The translations under genes were made by a program, and so were the position numbers. Source: Clostridiales bacterium (lineage in GTDB: Bacteria; Bacillota; Clostridia; Oscillospirales; Acutalibacteraceae). Taken from it: a DNA stretch of 45,731 nt. Location: the NCBI GenBank assembly GCA_012839345.1, contig DUNN01000015.1, positions 1 through 45,731 of the forward strand. Reading direction: 5' to 3'. Positions 17,068 through 26,138 of this stretch are shown here, in pieces (position 1 is the stretch's first letter; every line of letters starts with the position of its first letter). The notes under the pieces were generated by a model. The model had not been told where the DNA came from and searched no databases. It saw only the letters and a program-made list of their open reading frames with translations.

Positions 17068-17628
17068 CTACTTTTCCTCCTTTTTTATAATACCGCCGAT
17101 GATAATATTCAAGACCTCATCAAGGGCCTGAGTCGACTTCATCCCAATCTCAAGAAGAAAATCGGTGTCGAGAAACATGTCGCTGACCCGTTCCAGCATA
17201 GCGGATAGAATGCCGAAATGCACATCCGAACGCAGAAGCCCCTCATCGGCCGCTTGCTTCAGAAGATTTTGAAACACATCCAGCTTGAACTGCTTTAAGG
17301 CTTCAATTTTTGTCCATTCGTCGGGGTAAAACTGTTTCACCTCGTCCAGAATCCGTACAGGCAGCCGGTAACGATGGCTCGAATGCACAATAGCATGGAT
17401 TTTGTCTAGAAAGCTTCGGTCGCTTTCGACGGCATCCAAAACACTTTGCCTGTCGCTTGCTAAGATTTCCTCAAAATACTCACGAATCATCTCATCTTTG
17501 CCGCTGAAATACTGATAGAGTGTTTTTTTACTGATATGCAGCTCGGCAGCCACTTCATCCACCGTGAATTTTTTCAGACCGTACCGTTCAATCAATCGTG
17601 CCACGACATCCAGAATTTTATCTTTCAT
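17068..17628 (-). CDS. TetR-family transcriptional regulator
   Basis: DNA-binding repressor of about 186 aa. The open frame reaches 17682, but the helix-turn-helix domain begins just after MKDKILDVV, so I choose ATG 17628; ATG 17640 is the alternative. Both starts lie within the end of the MFS gene, implying coupling. The HTH FTVDEVAAELHISKKTLYQYFSGKDEM lies at about residues 21-47. The C-terminal domain is unassigned. It probably represses its own operon through the inverted repeat at 18840-18863. Confidence 0.88.
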   Translation of the reverse strand: MKDKILDVVARLIERYGLKKFTVDEVAAELHISKKTLYQYFSGKDEMIREYFEEILASDRQSVLDAVESDRSFLDKIHAIVHSSHRYRLPVRILDEVKQFYPDEWTKIEALKQFKLDVFQNLLKQAADEGLLRSDVHFGILSAMLERVSDMFLDTDFLLEIGMKSTQALDEVLNIIIGGIIKKEEK

Positions 17629-18817
17629 ATTCCGAGTCATTCCTTTCCGGCTCTTTTGTATGGGATTGCCGGCTAAGTGCAATCAATAAAAATCCGATTC
17701 CTCCGGCAGCGATGACAATCAGCCAGGCTGCCGTCTGAGAAAATCCCCATACGGCTCCCATTGCTAATGCGCCGCCAAAATTACCGATATATTGAAACGA
17801 ATTGAAAATCCCGTTTCCTGTACCGCGCAGATGATCCTCCACCACCTTATTGACATGGGTAGCCGCAACCGTGGCAATCGTGATATATCCGCATAGAAAA
17901 GCGGTGGTTCCCAAAAGCAAGAAAAGAAATGAGGACGGACGGAAATAAAACAGAATGCTTAAACAAGAAACGGCAAATGCGGCAAGAAGCACCGGATTAA
18001 CAAGCCCTTTGTCCACCCACCTGACGGTGGCCTTCATAACCAAAATGGCAACGATAATCGCGGGTACAAAAATCTTCCACATTCCGTTCTGCCCGGTCAC
18101 CTGATCCATATAAATCGGTGCAGCATAAAAAACGGCCATCATCATGAAGTTATTCAGAAACGCCAATAAATTCATTATAACAAAAGATCGGTTTCGCAGC
18201 AAGGCGGCAACTTCACCACGCTGTGGTACAGATGCTTTTCCGTGGTCACCGGCCTCTTTCAGAAAGAACAGAATGTAGAGCGAATTCATGGTAAGAAGAA
18301 TCGCACCGGCCAGGAACATCCAGCTAACAGACATGACACCGCGCAGCAGCGGACCAACCGCAAAAGCAAGGGCCGCCGCCCCGGAAACAAACGCCCCAAG
18401 AATGCTCATGGCTTTTGTGCGGTTCGAATCCTCGGTAAGACCCGCTGCCCATGAATAGCCGACTCCAATGACTGCTCCGCTGCCCTGCAGCACGCGCGCC
18501 AAAATCAACATCCAGATACTTTGAGCAAAAAATCCGAAAAGAAAACCGACAATCACCAGTACCAGACCGGAAAGCATTACGCGCTTATTTCCATACCGGT
18601 CGCTGAGCATTCCGAACGGTATTTGAAAAATAGCCTGCATCAGTCCAAATGCCCCGACAGCAAGCCCTGCCAGCAAGGGTGTATATCCGGCGAGGGATTT
18701 ACAGTAAGTGGAAATGAACGGCGCCACAATTGTCATAGACATTTGCCGCAGAGCCAGCGCCAAGCCAATCATCACCACCGGGAACATTCTATTTTTTGTG
18801 TTCGATTGTGTAGACAT
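17618..18817 (-). CDS. MFS drug/metabolite efflux transporter
   Basis: Twelve-helix transporter, 399 aa. The motif A loop is GMLSDRYGNKRVM (about residues 72-84), and the helix-5 motif C-like stretch GAVIGVGYSWAAG is consistent with proton-driven drug exporters (DHA1 group). First gene of the operon with a TetR regulator and a PEBP-like protein downstream. ATG 18817 has GGAGG ~8 nt upstream. The combination of exporter plus TetR repressor in one transcript is typical of ligand-inducible efflux. Substrate unknown. Confidence 0.9.
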   Translation of the reverse strand: MSTQSNTKNRMFPVVMIGLALALRQMSMTIVAPFISTYCKSLAGYTPLLAGLAVGAFGLMQAIFQIPFGMLSDRYGNKRVMLSGLVLVIVGFLFGFFAQSIWMLILARVLQGSGAVIGVGYSWAAGLTEDSNRTKAMSILGAFVSGAAALAFAVGPLLRGVMSVSWMFLAGAILLTMNSLYILFFLKEAGDHGKASVPQRGEVAALLRNRSFVIMNLLAFLNNFMMMAVFYAAPIYMDQVTGQNGMWKIFVPAIIVAILVMKATVRWVDKGLVNPVLLAAFAVSCLSILFYFRPSSFLFLLLGTTAFLCGYITIATVAATHVNKVVEDHLRGTGNGIFNSFQYIGNFGGALAMGAVWGFSQTAAWLIVIAAGGIGFLLIALSRQSHTKEPERNDSEYER

Positions 18818-18839
18818 GCGAAAGCCTCCGATACCGAGT

Positions 18840-18863
18840 AAACTATTTTTGTGTTTATAGTTT
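18840..18863. promoter_or_regulatory. Probable TetR operator
   Basis: Perfect 7-bp inverted repeat AAACTAT/ATAGTTT with a 10-nt spacer, immediately downstream of the MFS promoter -10, covering the likely transcription start region. Confidence 0.65.
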
Positions 18864-18874
18864 CCAATGGCTAA

Positions 18875-18903
18875 ATATTATCCCTTTTTTGTAGATTTGT
18901 CAA
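18875..18903 (-). promoter_or_regulatory. Promoter of the MFS-tetR-PEBP operon
   Basis: Minus-strand -35 TTGACA (18898-18903) and -10 TAATAT (18875-18880) with a 17-nt spacer. Confidence 0.75.
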
Positions 18904-18969
18904 TAAACAACATCGTATGGAGGTCTCCGTTCTAGAAATAAAGCGCAGCAAAGAATTTAAAAACACCGG

Positions 18970-19002
18970 TTGACTCTCCCATTATGGTATACTCTATAAT
19001 GG
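18970..19002 (+). promoter_or_regulatory. MerR-type promoter with 19-nt spacer
   Basis: -35 TTGACT (18970-18975) and a perfect -10 TATAAT (18995-19000) are 19 nt apart, the over-long spacing on which MerR activators act. A 7-bp inverted repeat CCATTAT/ATAATGG (18979-18985, 18996-19002) lies in the spacer and over the -10. The merR gene starts 40 nt downstream. Confidence 0.8.
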
Positions 19003-19041
19003 AAATGAGCTCAAAAAACGCACGCGTGTGAGGTATGAATC

Positions 19042-19620
19042 ATGCTGAAAATAGGTGATTTTTCAAAACTGTCGAGGATCAGTATACGGATGCTGCGGCA
19101 TTATGACGAAATCGGCCTGCTGGTGCCCAAAAGCACCGATTCATTTACTGGTTACCGCTATTATGGTGAGGATCAGCTTCCAATAGCCGGGCAGATTAAT
19201 TCCCTTAAAGATATGGGATTTAGCCTGGCCACGATTGGAGAAATTCTTAAAATCTACGATGATCCGCAAAAGCTGGCGGAGTTTTTATCCGTAAAGCAAG
19301 CCGAAGTAGAAGCGGAAGCCAAGGAAATCGCGCACCGTCTGCTGCTCCTTAAAACAGCCATTAAGAGGCTGAGAAAGGATGGAACCACGATGAGTTACAA
19401 CGTAACCTTAAAAACGCTGCCTGAACGCTATGTAGCCAGTGTCCGGCAAATCATACCCTCATATGAGTACGAGGGTAAGGCCTTTGGAATGTGCGGTGCT
19501 TACCAGGTTAATCAGATCCTGTTTGGATCCGAAGTGTGGATCAGCTTTGTTGTAATCATGGGTAAAATATCCATGATAGCCAGACTCGCTCTTGTCACGG
19601 CTCAATGGCTCATTCTCTGA
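19042..19620 (+). pseudogene. MerR-family regulator, 3' end replaced
   Basis: The first ~140 residues are a good MerR activator: HTH IGDFSKLSRISIRMLRHYDEIG at 3-24, the RYY wing near 46-48, a dimerisation helix to ~115 and the beginning of a GyrI-like effector-binding domain (SYNVTLKTLPERYVASVRQI). After about residue 143 the frame runs into the antisense of a truncated alpha-amylase gene, giving an unrelated tail before TGA at 19618-19620. The effector domain is therefore lost. The HTH may still be made and bind its promoter. The junction lies about 19455-19480. Confidence 0.85.
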
Positions 19621-19977
19621 CACCGGAGAAATCCAAATTGCAGTAACCCCTAAATTCTTAATATAGTCCAGCTTTTGCGTTAAGCCTTTCCAATCACCGC
19701 CTTGGGTATATTTTAAGTTGCCGGGCCTGTATTCTACGTTCAGGGTCCCGTTATTGGAGGAATCCCCGTCATAAAAGCGGTCGGTCAGTACCATGTAAAT
19801 AATATCGTTCTCGTTAAGGGCTGAACTGGACTGAACATACTGAGAAATATTGGTGTCGGCGTTTGTACCGGTCCCTGCAACTGCTTGTGCAGACGCGGAG
19901 TTCGACAACAGAAGCGAGAAGGTCAGTAGGAAGGAAAGGCCTATGCTTACAACCTTATTTTTGAATACCTTTTTCAT
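19459..19977 (-). pseudogene. Secreted GH13 alpha-amylase, C-terminally truncated
   Basis: Start of an extracellular alpha-amylase/cyclodextrin-glucanotransferase-like GH13 enzyme. The chosen ATG 19977 has AGAAGGGAG upstream; the open frame above it is spurious. Signal peptide at residues 1-31 (KKVFKNKVVS..., cleavage near ASA/QA). The TIM barrel begins at DIIYMVLTDRFYDGD and continues through GGDWKGLTQKLDYIKNLG to GLTLVLI, where the next residues should be the first catalytic-region motif (D-x-x-x-N-H). TGA follows at 19459-19461. Only 172 aa remain and all catalytic residues are missing, so it is inactive. Last gene of the maltodextrin operon. Confidence 0.87.
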
Positions 19978-20018
19978 TTTGATCTCCCTTCTTAACAGCA
20001 GGAGTTCGCAATGACAGG

Positions 20019-20864
20019 CTAGCCTTTGATACCGCCAGTCTGCAATCCTCTTACGAAATATTTTTGGAAGCAGATAAAGATAATCAATACTGGAATTAAG
20101 CTTGCAACGGACATGGCGAAAACATAGCCCCACTGCGTAAACTGATGCTCACCAAAAAATCCTGAAATTGCAATCGGCAGTGTGCGTTTCACATTATCAT
20201 TGATGACAGTCAATGCCCAGGGATACTCTTCCCAGGCGGTTAAAAAATTGAAAATGCTTACTGATGCAATGGCCGGACCTGACAGCGGTACGGCAATTGA
20301 CCGGAATACGGTGAATACGTTTCCACCATCGATATAGACGGCTTCATCAAAATCACGCGGAATATTCTCTATGAATCCCTTAATCATAAATGTGGAAAAC
20401 GGAATTACCCACGCGACATAGAAGGGGATTAATCCCCATAATTTATTGGTAACATGAAGAAAAGACGCAAGTTCAAACTGTGGGACAATCAGCGCCGTTC
20501 CGGGAATTATCATGGTCGCAATGACCAAGCCAAACAGCATCTTTCTTCCTGGGAACCGAAACCGTGCTATGCAAAAAGCCAGGGCCGTTGATATTACGGC
20601 AGCCAGCGCGATGGTGGCGAGTGATACCACCAAGCTGTTAATAAAATTCAAATAGAATTTTTGTTGCTGAAAAATGTAAATGTAGTTTTCTATTGTTAGG
20701 TTATTTTTATTTGGAAAGAAATGAGGCGGATATTCATAGAGCGCCCCGTTTGGCTTTAAGGACGTACTGATCATATAAATCATCGGCAATACAGAGATCA
20801 ATCCGCACAAAGATAAGACCAGGTATATCCATAATTTCGCTGCTCTAATTTTTTTCATATGCAT
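20019..20864 (-). CDS. Maltodextrin ABC transporter permease (MalG type)
   Basis: Inner-membrane permease, 281 aa, about six transmembrane segments. The EAA coupling loop for the ATPase is seen as DEAVYIDGGNVFTVFRSIAVPL near residues 187-208. The ATG at 20864 has AAGGAG inside the end of the malF-like gene (gap 3 nt), so both permeases are co-translated. Partner of the MalF-like protein in import of maltodextrins; the specificity comes from the linked GH13 enzymes. No ATPase gene is in the operon. Confidence 0.9.
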   Translation of the reverse strand: MHMKKIRAAKLWIYLVLSLCGLISVLPMIYMISTSLKPNGALYEYPPHFFPNKNNLTIENYIYIFQQQKFYLNFINSLVVSLATIALAAVISTALAFCIARFRFPGRKMLFGLVIATMIIPGTALIVPQFELASFLHVTNKLWGLIPFYVAWVIPFSTFMIKGFIENIPRDFDEAVYIDGGNVFTVFRSIAVPLSGPAIASVSIFNFLTAWEEYPWALTVINDNVKRTLPIAISGFFGEHQFTQWGYVFAMSVASLIPVLIIFICFQKYFVRGLQTGGIKG

Positions 20865-20867
20865 GTG

Positions 20868-21758
20868 TTATTCTCCTTCATCCCGGTTTTTCATTGCCTT
20901 GAACTGCAATACCGCAAGAAAGACAAGAACCACTGCGACAATAAAGGAGAGAGCGGCGGCATAACCAAACTGTCCCTCATTGAACGCTTTGTAGTACATC
21001 CACGTTAAAACCGTTTCCGTTTGGTGCATGGGTTTTCCGTCCGTAATCATTTTTATGGATGTAAAAACGTTAAATCCGCCTATTGTCAGCATCACGAGCG
21101 CGAACAGAGTCGTGCTTTTAATGCTGGGTAAGGTAATGTAAAAAAATTTATGTACGGGGCCGCAACCATCAATCGCCGCAGATTCATAAAGGGCTTTTGG
21201 CACATTCTGCAGCGCTGCAAGGAAAACGACCATGTTCCACCCGACGCCTTTCCAAGTTCCGAGAATCATGGCGACAGTAAGCCCGCCCCATCGGCTGTCA
21301 AGCCAGGCAATATTTCCGCCTGTCACATGAATCACCTGTGAGAGAAAATAATTCAGCATTCCTTCCGTATTGAAAATGTATTTAAACACAAGAGAAACAA
21401 TTACCCATGATGTAATAACCGGGAGATAATAAATGACTCGAAAGCCAACCTGAAAGCAAGGGAGTTCGTTGATTAGGACAGCAACCAGGAGGCCAATCGC
21501 CATTTGAGCCGGTACCGTAACCAAGGTATAGAGTAAGGTGTTGTCAAAGGAAACCCGGAATGTCTGGTCAGATAAGACCATTTTATAGTTCTGAAAGCCA
21601 GCGAAGGCGTCTTTCAGAGAAACACCATAACCGCTTTGGAAAAAGCTCATGAAAAGCAGTTTCCCGATTGGATAAATGGTGAACACTGCGAACATAAAAA
21701 TTCCGGGCAGTAAAAGCAAAAAGATCTGTAGTCTGTTTTTGAACGATTTGGCCTCCAT
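20868..21758 (-). CDS. Maltodextrin ABC transporter permease (MalF type)
   Basis: Inner-membrane permease, 296 aa from the chosen ATG 21758, which is preceded by GGAGGAAAGG; the frame is open to 21788 but the extra ten residues include the ribosome site. About six transmembrane segments; the EAA loop is ALYESAAIDGCGPVHKFFYI near residues 189-208. It forms the translocation pore with the MalG-type permease. It is separated from the binding-protein gene by 80 nt without a clear terminator. Confidence 0.9.
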   Translation of the reverse strand: MEAKSFKNRLQIFLLLLPGIFMFAVFTIYPIGKLLFMSFFQSGYGVSLKDAFAGFQNYKMVLSDQTFRVSFDNTLLYTLVTVPAQMAIGLLVAVLINELPCFQVGFRVIYYLPVITSWVIVSLVFKYIFNTEGMLNYFLSQVIHVTGGNIAWLDSRWGGLTVAMILGTWKGVGWNMVVFLAALQNVPKALYESAAIDGCGPVHKFFYITLPSIKSTTLFALVMLTIGGFNVFTSIKMITDGKPMHQTETVLTWMYYKAFNEGQFGYAAALSFIVAVVLVFLAVLQFKAMKNRDEGE

Positions 21759-21838
21759 GATGCCATCCTTTCCTCCCCATCTTTCCAAAGAACAAATACC
21801 GTTGCCTGTTGACGAAACAGTTATTGTTGGTTATACTA

Positions 21839-23161
21839 TTATTTTAGTAGTTCATCAACTTGAGACGCAAGTTGGTCAAGTGTTTTCTGCGCATCCGCTC
21901 CTTCCTTAATAATGGAGGTCATAGCGGTTGTCAGCTGATTATCAATTTCCGTCCATTTTGCTACTGGAGGACGAGCTTTCGCGGTTTTAATCGCATCCAG
22001 GAAGGGCGCATACGACGCATCTTTGACCGTCGCGCTTTCCAGCGCTTCTTTATTAACAGGAATCAGCCCGCATTTAGCCATTTCCTCCTGAGCAAACTCG
22101 CTGGTCATGAATTTCATAAACTTCCAAGCGCCTTCCTTGTTTGCGGAAGAAAACATACCGATATCTTCGCCGCCAAGGACAGAATGGGAGCCTCCCTCTC
22201 CTGCTGGTACATCCGCTGTTCCATAAGAAAAGTCAGGATACGCTCCTTTTAACTCTGCAATCTTCCATGGTCCTTCCAGCAGCATGGCATAACGGCCTGT
22301 TCCGAAGCCGTCGGTCATGGGAATATCTCCGCTGTTAAAACCGATTAAGGCTTTGTTTTTATAAAGGTCAGCAAGCATTTGGACCGCTTTTACTGTTTTT
22401 TCCCCATTCAAATACCCAGAAGCTTTTGTATAGTCGTTGTTGGTAATTTCGCCGCCCATGCTCCATATGTAAGGGAGTACATTCCAGCCTGCCAGTGCGG
22501 GTTCTGTGCATCCCCACACCTGTTGACCATTGCTGTTTTTGCCCGAGAGTTTTTTAGCGGCTGCGGCGAATTCATCCATCGTTTTCGGAATGGACACGCC
22601 CGCTTGCTCCAACGCAGCTTTGTTATAAAATAAGATTTTTGTGTTGGTATTAAGCGCCAGCGCGTAGTAATTTCCCCCGATTTCGGCTGTGCTCATGGCG
22701 TTTGCCAAAAGGCTGCTGGAATACGGTGAAAAGTCGCTCATTTCCTTATCAAGTGGTACAAGAATATTGAGCTTTTGGAATTCAGGGACCCAGGCAATAT
22801 CCAACCTTGCGACGTCTGGCAAAGTATTGGCATTGGCGCTGACCAGAATTTTGTCGTGGAGCTTTGCCCATTCATAGGATGTTGCGTTGATTTTATAACC
22901 TGGGTTTTCTTGTTCAAATTTGGGGATCAATACTTTCGTTAGAGTTTCATTCTCCGGAGATTGTGCACTGTAATGATGCCAGAAGTTTAACGTAATGGTT
23001 TCTTTTGGCGCGTTGTTTTGGGAAGTATTTTGATTTCCCTGCTGGTCTTCGGATGATGGACTATTTTCTGGTGTTTGCCCGGAACATGCAGTTAGTGCTG
23101 TCAACATTAGGACTGCTGAAAGGGTAAATGCCAGAATTTTTTTTGCCCACTGGTTTTTCAT
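21839..23161 (-). CDS. Maltodextrin-binding lipoprotein
   Basis: Extracellular solute-binding protein family 1, 440 aa. Lipobox LTALTAC with the acylated Cys at residue 26, followed by a low-complexity Ser/Gln/Asn linker to ~55. The mature domain (TITLNFWHHYSAQSPE onward) has the type-1 sugar-binder layout, with PWKIAELKGAYPDFSYG and FMKFMTSEFAQEEMAK near the C-terminus. It captures oligosaccharide outside the membrane and hands it to the MalF/MalG-type permeases. Starts 3 nt after the GH13 enzyme gene, so it is tightly coupled to it. Confidence 0.92.
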   Translation of the reverse strand: MKNQWAKKILAFTLSAVLMLTALTACSGQTPENSPSSEDQQGNQNTSQNNAPKETITLNFWHHYSAQSPENETLTKVLIPKFEQENPGYKINATSYEWAKLHDKILVSANANTLPDVARLDIAWVPEFQKLNILVPLDKEMSDFSPYSSSLLANAMSTAEIGGNYYALALNTNTKILFYNKAALEQAGVSIPKTMDEFAAAAKKLSGKNSNGQQVWGCTEPALAGWNVLPYIWSMGGEITNNDYTKASGYLNGEKTVKAVQMLADLYKNKALIGFNSGDIPMTDGFGTGRYAMLLEGPWKIAELKGAYPDFSYGTADVPAGEGGSHSVLGGEDIGMFSSANKEGAWKFMKFMTSEFAQEEMAKCGLIPVNKEALESATVKDASYAPFLDAIKTAKARPPVAKWTEIDNQLTTAMTSIIKEGADAQKTLDQLASQVDELLK

Positions 23162-23164
23162 GCT

Positions 23165-24964
23165 TCACACCACTTTCTGAATAAATATTTTTACGGAATA
23201 GGGCTCCATAGTTGTTTGCAGCCTGCTTCCGTATTGTGCGATGTCGTGATTGTAATAGCTTTCTCCCTCCTGAATTTTTATGGAAGAAATCTTCTCTTCG
23301 TTCAGCAGTTCAAACCATTCGCTTTCTTGTTCCAGAAGAGGGACAGCTGCGTTTTGCCTTTGATTGGTCGGATTTAAAACAATATAGATGTTCTGCTTTC
23401 GATATGGTCGGATGAATCCGTATAGCCCCGTTTCTGAATTGCAAAGGTTGGTGCAGTAATCTCCCAGAATCAGTGCATCGTATTTTTTGCGGATTCCAAT
23501 GAGCCTGCGGTACCAGTCAAACAGCATATGGTTTTGCTTCGTACTGTCCCAAACCATAGCCTGCCGGCATTCTGGGTCGTTTGCTCCCGTCAGGCCGATC
23601 TCATCCCCGTAAAAAATGGCCGGGCAGCCTGGGAATGTCATCATGAATGCAACAGCCAGCTTCAGCTTTTGCAGATTGCCGCCGCAATCGTATAAAAACC
23701 GGGGCGTATCGTGACTATCCAGCAAATTATACATACATCGGCAGGTTTCTTCCGGATACAGGGACAGCATGCGGTTGATGCGGTGATCAAATTCTGGAGC
23801 ATCAATTTTTTCTTTTGCCAGCCAATCGGTAACGGCATCCTTGAAAAGATAGTTCATTGCTCCGTCCAAACGATTGCCAAGCACCAAACGACCGGCGTCG
23901 CCCCAGCTTTCTCCAATCAGCACAATATTCGGAAAATCCTGTTTCAAAGTTTCAGAAAAACGTTCCCAAAACCGGCCCTCAATTTCATCCGCTACATCAA
24001 GCCTCCAACCGTCGATCCCGCACTTGTCAATCCAGTACTTCCCGACATGGATAAAGTAATCGCTTGTTTCCGGATTGGAAAGGTTTAACTTCGGCATCCA
24101 TTTATAATACCCGACACATTCATAATTCGGCGGATCGGATTTTACCGGAAAACCAAACGGAAAAAACCAGTTTTTGTATTTGGACTGTTCGCCGTTTTGA
24201 ATCAAGTCTTGAAAAGGTGGAAAATAATAACCACAGTGATTGAACACGCCATCCAGCACAACCCGAATCCCTCGTTTATGGCACTGATCGGTAAGCGTTC
24301 TCAAATCTTCTTCCGTGCCAAACTGCGGATCAATTTTGTAATAATCCACTGTATCATATTTATGATTGGAAGAGCCATGAAAGATAGGTGTTAAATAAAG
24401 GCACGTAATTCCAAGACTCGTCAGATAGTCCACACGATCTAGAATTCCCTTCAAGTCGCCGCCCATGGTGTTGCTTCGGCTTGGGGGCGTCCCCCACGGC
24501 ACAGTATTCAAGGGGTCATTCTTTGTGTCTCCGTTTCGAAATCGGTCAGGGAATATCTGGTAATAAATCTGTCTTTCGCACCACCCCGGCGGGTGAGGCC
24601 CATCGCTTACATTGGGGTATAGATACTCGAAATAATTCTCATCCGGTCTGGTGGATTGTGCTCCTTGCGTGCCATACCAAATGGTTTGATCGCCATCACT
24701 TAGTTCGAAATAGTACCTTATGTAACAAGCGGTTTCCTGAAATATGGCTTTACAGGAAAAGTAATCGTGTTCCCGGTCGCGCAGGACACATCGCATTGGA
24801 ATGCGGTGGACTTTTTCAGGTGGTTCATACCTTCTCCAGCAGACCAAAACACAGGACTTTAAATCTTTTCTTGCTGCCTGAAAGCGAAAAATAAGTTTCT
24901 CTGAAGAAACCGGATAAATAAAACTTTCCACAGGCCGATGTGCCAGAGCTGCGTTATTCACCAT
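23165..24964 (-). CDS. Neopullulanase/cyclomaltodextrinase-like GH13 enzyme
   Basis: Cytosolic alpha-glycosidase, 599 aa, that would cut imported maltodextrins, cyclodextrins or pullulan fragments. The start ATG 24964 lies inside the lacI end with AAAGGAGG upstream. The N-terminal ~110 residues are the family's beta-sandwich domain. GH13 conserved regions: DGVFNH (region I), GWRLDVADE with nucleophile D323, IGESWGD with acid/base E352, and LLDSHDTPR with D419 as transition-state stabiliser. GH13 subfamily 20 is the likely group. No signal peptide, in contrast to the secreted amylase at the operon end, so the pair would act outside and inside the cell. Confidence 0.93.
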   Translation of the reverse strand: MVNNAALAHRPVESFIYPVSSEKLIFRFQAARKDLKSCVLVCWRRYEPPEKVHRIPMRCVLRDREHDYFSCKAIFQETACYIRYYFELSDGDQTIWYGTQGAQSTRPDENYFEYLYPNVSDGPHPPGWCERQIYYQIFPDRFRNGDTKNDPLNTVPWGTPPSRSNTMGGDLKGILDRVDYLTSLGITCLYLTPIFHGSSNHKYDTVDYYKIDPQFGTEEDLRTLTDQCHKRGIRVVLDGVFNHCGYYFPPFQDLIQNGEQSKYKNWFFPFGFPVKSDPPNYECVGYYKWMPKLNLSNPETSDYFIHVGKYWIDKCGIDGWRLDVADEIEGRFWERFSETLKQDFPNIVLIGESWGDAGRLVLGNRLDGAMNYLFKDAVTDWLAKEKIDAPEFDHRINRMLSLYPEETCRCMYNLLDSHDTPRFLYDCGGNLQKLKLAVAFMMTFPGCPAIFYGDEIGLTGANDPECRQAMVWDSTKQNHMLFDWYRRLIGIRKKYDALILGDYCTNLCNSETGLYGFIRPYRKQNIYIVLNPTNQRQNAAVPLLEQESEWFELLNEEKISSIKIQEGESYYNHDIAQYGSRLQTTMEPYSVKIFIQKVV

Positions 24965-25994
24965 CCTGCCTCCTTTGATTTCTTTTTGTCGATTCTCGTT
25001 CCACAATTTTTGTGGATAATAAAATCTGTCTGCTGCTCATATCCTTATCTTCAATTTTCTGTATTAATATGGAAGCTGCCTGTTCGCCCAATCCAAACGT
25101 ATCAATATCCACCGTCGTAATGGCAGGTTCTGAAAGCTCCGTCACCGGCGTATTGTCAAAGCTGATGATCCCGAACGCTTCCGGAACCGGGAGTCCGTTC
25201 TGCCGCGCCGCACGAAGGGCGCCCACCGCAAGATAAAAATCGCTGCATATCACCGCATCCGGGGGAGTATCGGCCTGGAACATCTGTGACATAGCGTTCA
25301 GACCATTTTCCACAGTGGAATTGCAATGACAAATTCGCTCATCCAGCACGGGAAGCCCCAGCTCATGCAGTGCCCGACTATAGCCGGTGATGCGGTCCTG
25401 ATTAAAAATTTCTTTGCTGCCGCTCGATAAAAAAGCAATATTTTTATAACCTTTTTTCACCAAGTGGTGAACGGCAAGAGCCCCGCCCTGAACGTTATTT
25501 ATATCTACCCAGCTGTTGTCAGCGTCAAGCGTTCTTGGATCACCTAAAACAACATAGGGAAATTGGATTTTATTCATCTTTTCAATAAAGGCGTGGTCAA
25601 GCAAAGAGTTTGGCAGAATAATGCCGTCCACTTTTTTCCCAAACACCAGTTTATCTGCCGAGGTGATATTTCCTTTTTGCATTCGCCCGTTCGTAATAAT
25701 CAAGTTAAAGCCATTTTCATGGGCGACTGTTTCAATACCGAACACACTGTTGTTAAAAAAGTTATTTGAAAAAGAACGGGTTTCTATTACATCAATGACC
25801 AAAGCAATTGCAGAGGTGCTGCCGTTTGCAAAACTTCGCGCCGTATCGTTTGGGACATAATCCAGCTTTCGCATGATTTCTAAAACCCGATCCCGTGTTT
25901 TTGCTGAAATGCCCCCCTTATTGTTGATGATGCGCGAAACAGTAGACGAAGAGACTCCTGCAGCCTTTGCCACATCGTGAATTGTTGCTGACAT
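24954..25994 (-). CDS. LacI-family regulator of the maltodextrin operon
   Basis: Sugar-responsive repressor, 346 aa, normal length. HTH plus hinge at residues 3-60 (TIHDVAKAAGVSSSTVSRI), followed by a periplasmic-binding-like effector domain. It is the first gene of the operon and overlaps the GH13 enzyme gene by 11 nt. ATG 25994 has GGAGGAAAT upstream. Two sites with the LacI core GCAACCG(A/G)TT lie just upstream (26006-26019, 26125-26138), so the protein probably represses its own operon until maltodextrin is present. Confidence 0.92.
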   Translation of the reverse strand: MSATIHDVAKAAGVSSSTVSRIINNKGGISAKTRDRVLEIMRKLDYVPNDTARSFANGSTSAIALVIDVIETRSFSNNFFNNSVFGIETVAHENGFNLIITNGRMQKGNITSADKLVFGKKVDGIILPNSLLDHAFIEKMNKIQFPYVVLGDPRTLDADNSWVDINNVQGGALAVHHLVKKGYKNIAFLSSGSKEIFNQDRITGYSRALHELGLPVLDERICHCNSTVENGLNAMSQMFQADTPPDAVICSDFYLAVGALRAARQNGLPVPEAFGIISFDNTPVTELSEPAITTVDIDTFGLGEQAASILIQKIEDKDMSSRQILLSTKIVERESTKRNQRRQDGE

Positions 25995-26005
25995 ATTTCC
26001 TCCTA

Positions 26006-26019
26006 TGCAACCGGTTTAC
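26006..26019. promoter_or_regulatory. LacI-family operator, proximal
   Basis: TGCAACCGGTTTAC, an imperfect palindrome with the central CG and flanking half-sites typical of LacI/GalR proteins. It lies next to the lacI ribosome site, at the predicted transcription start. Confidence 0.65.
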
Positions 26020-26124
26020 TTATGTATTACAGGTTATATTTCGATATTAAGTCAATTATATACAAGTATTTCACTCAAAATTCAACTGAATTGTTATTTT
26101 TATTGTACATTAATTTAAAATTTA

Positions 26125-26138
26125 TGCAACCGATTGCG
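26125..26138. promoter_or_regulatory. LacI-family operator, distal
   Basis: TGCAACCGATTGCG shares GCAACCG-(A/G)-TT with the proximal site and is more symmetrical. Spacing between the two centres is ~119 bp, compatible with looping. Confidence 0.6.
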
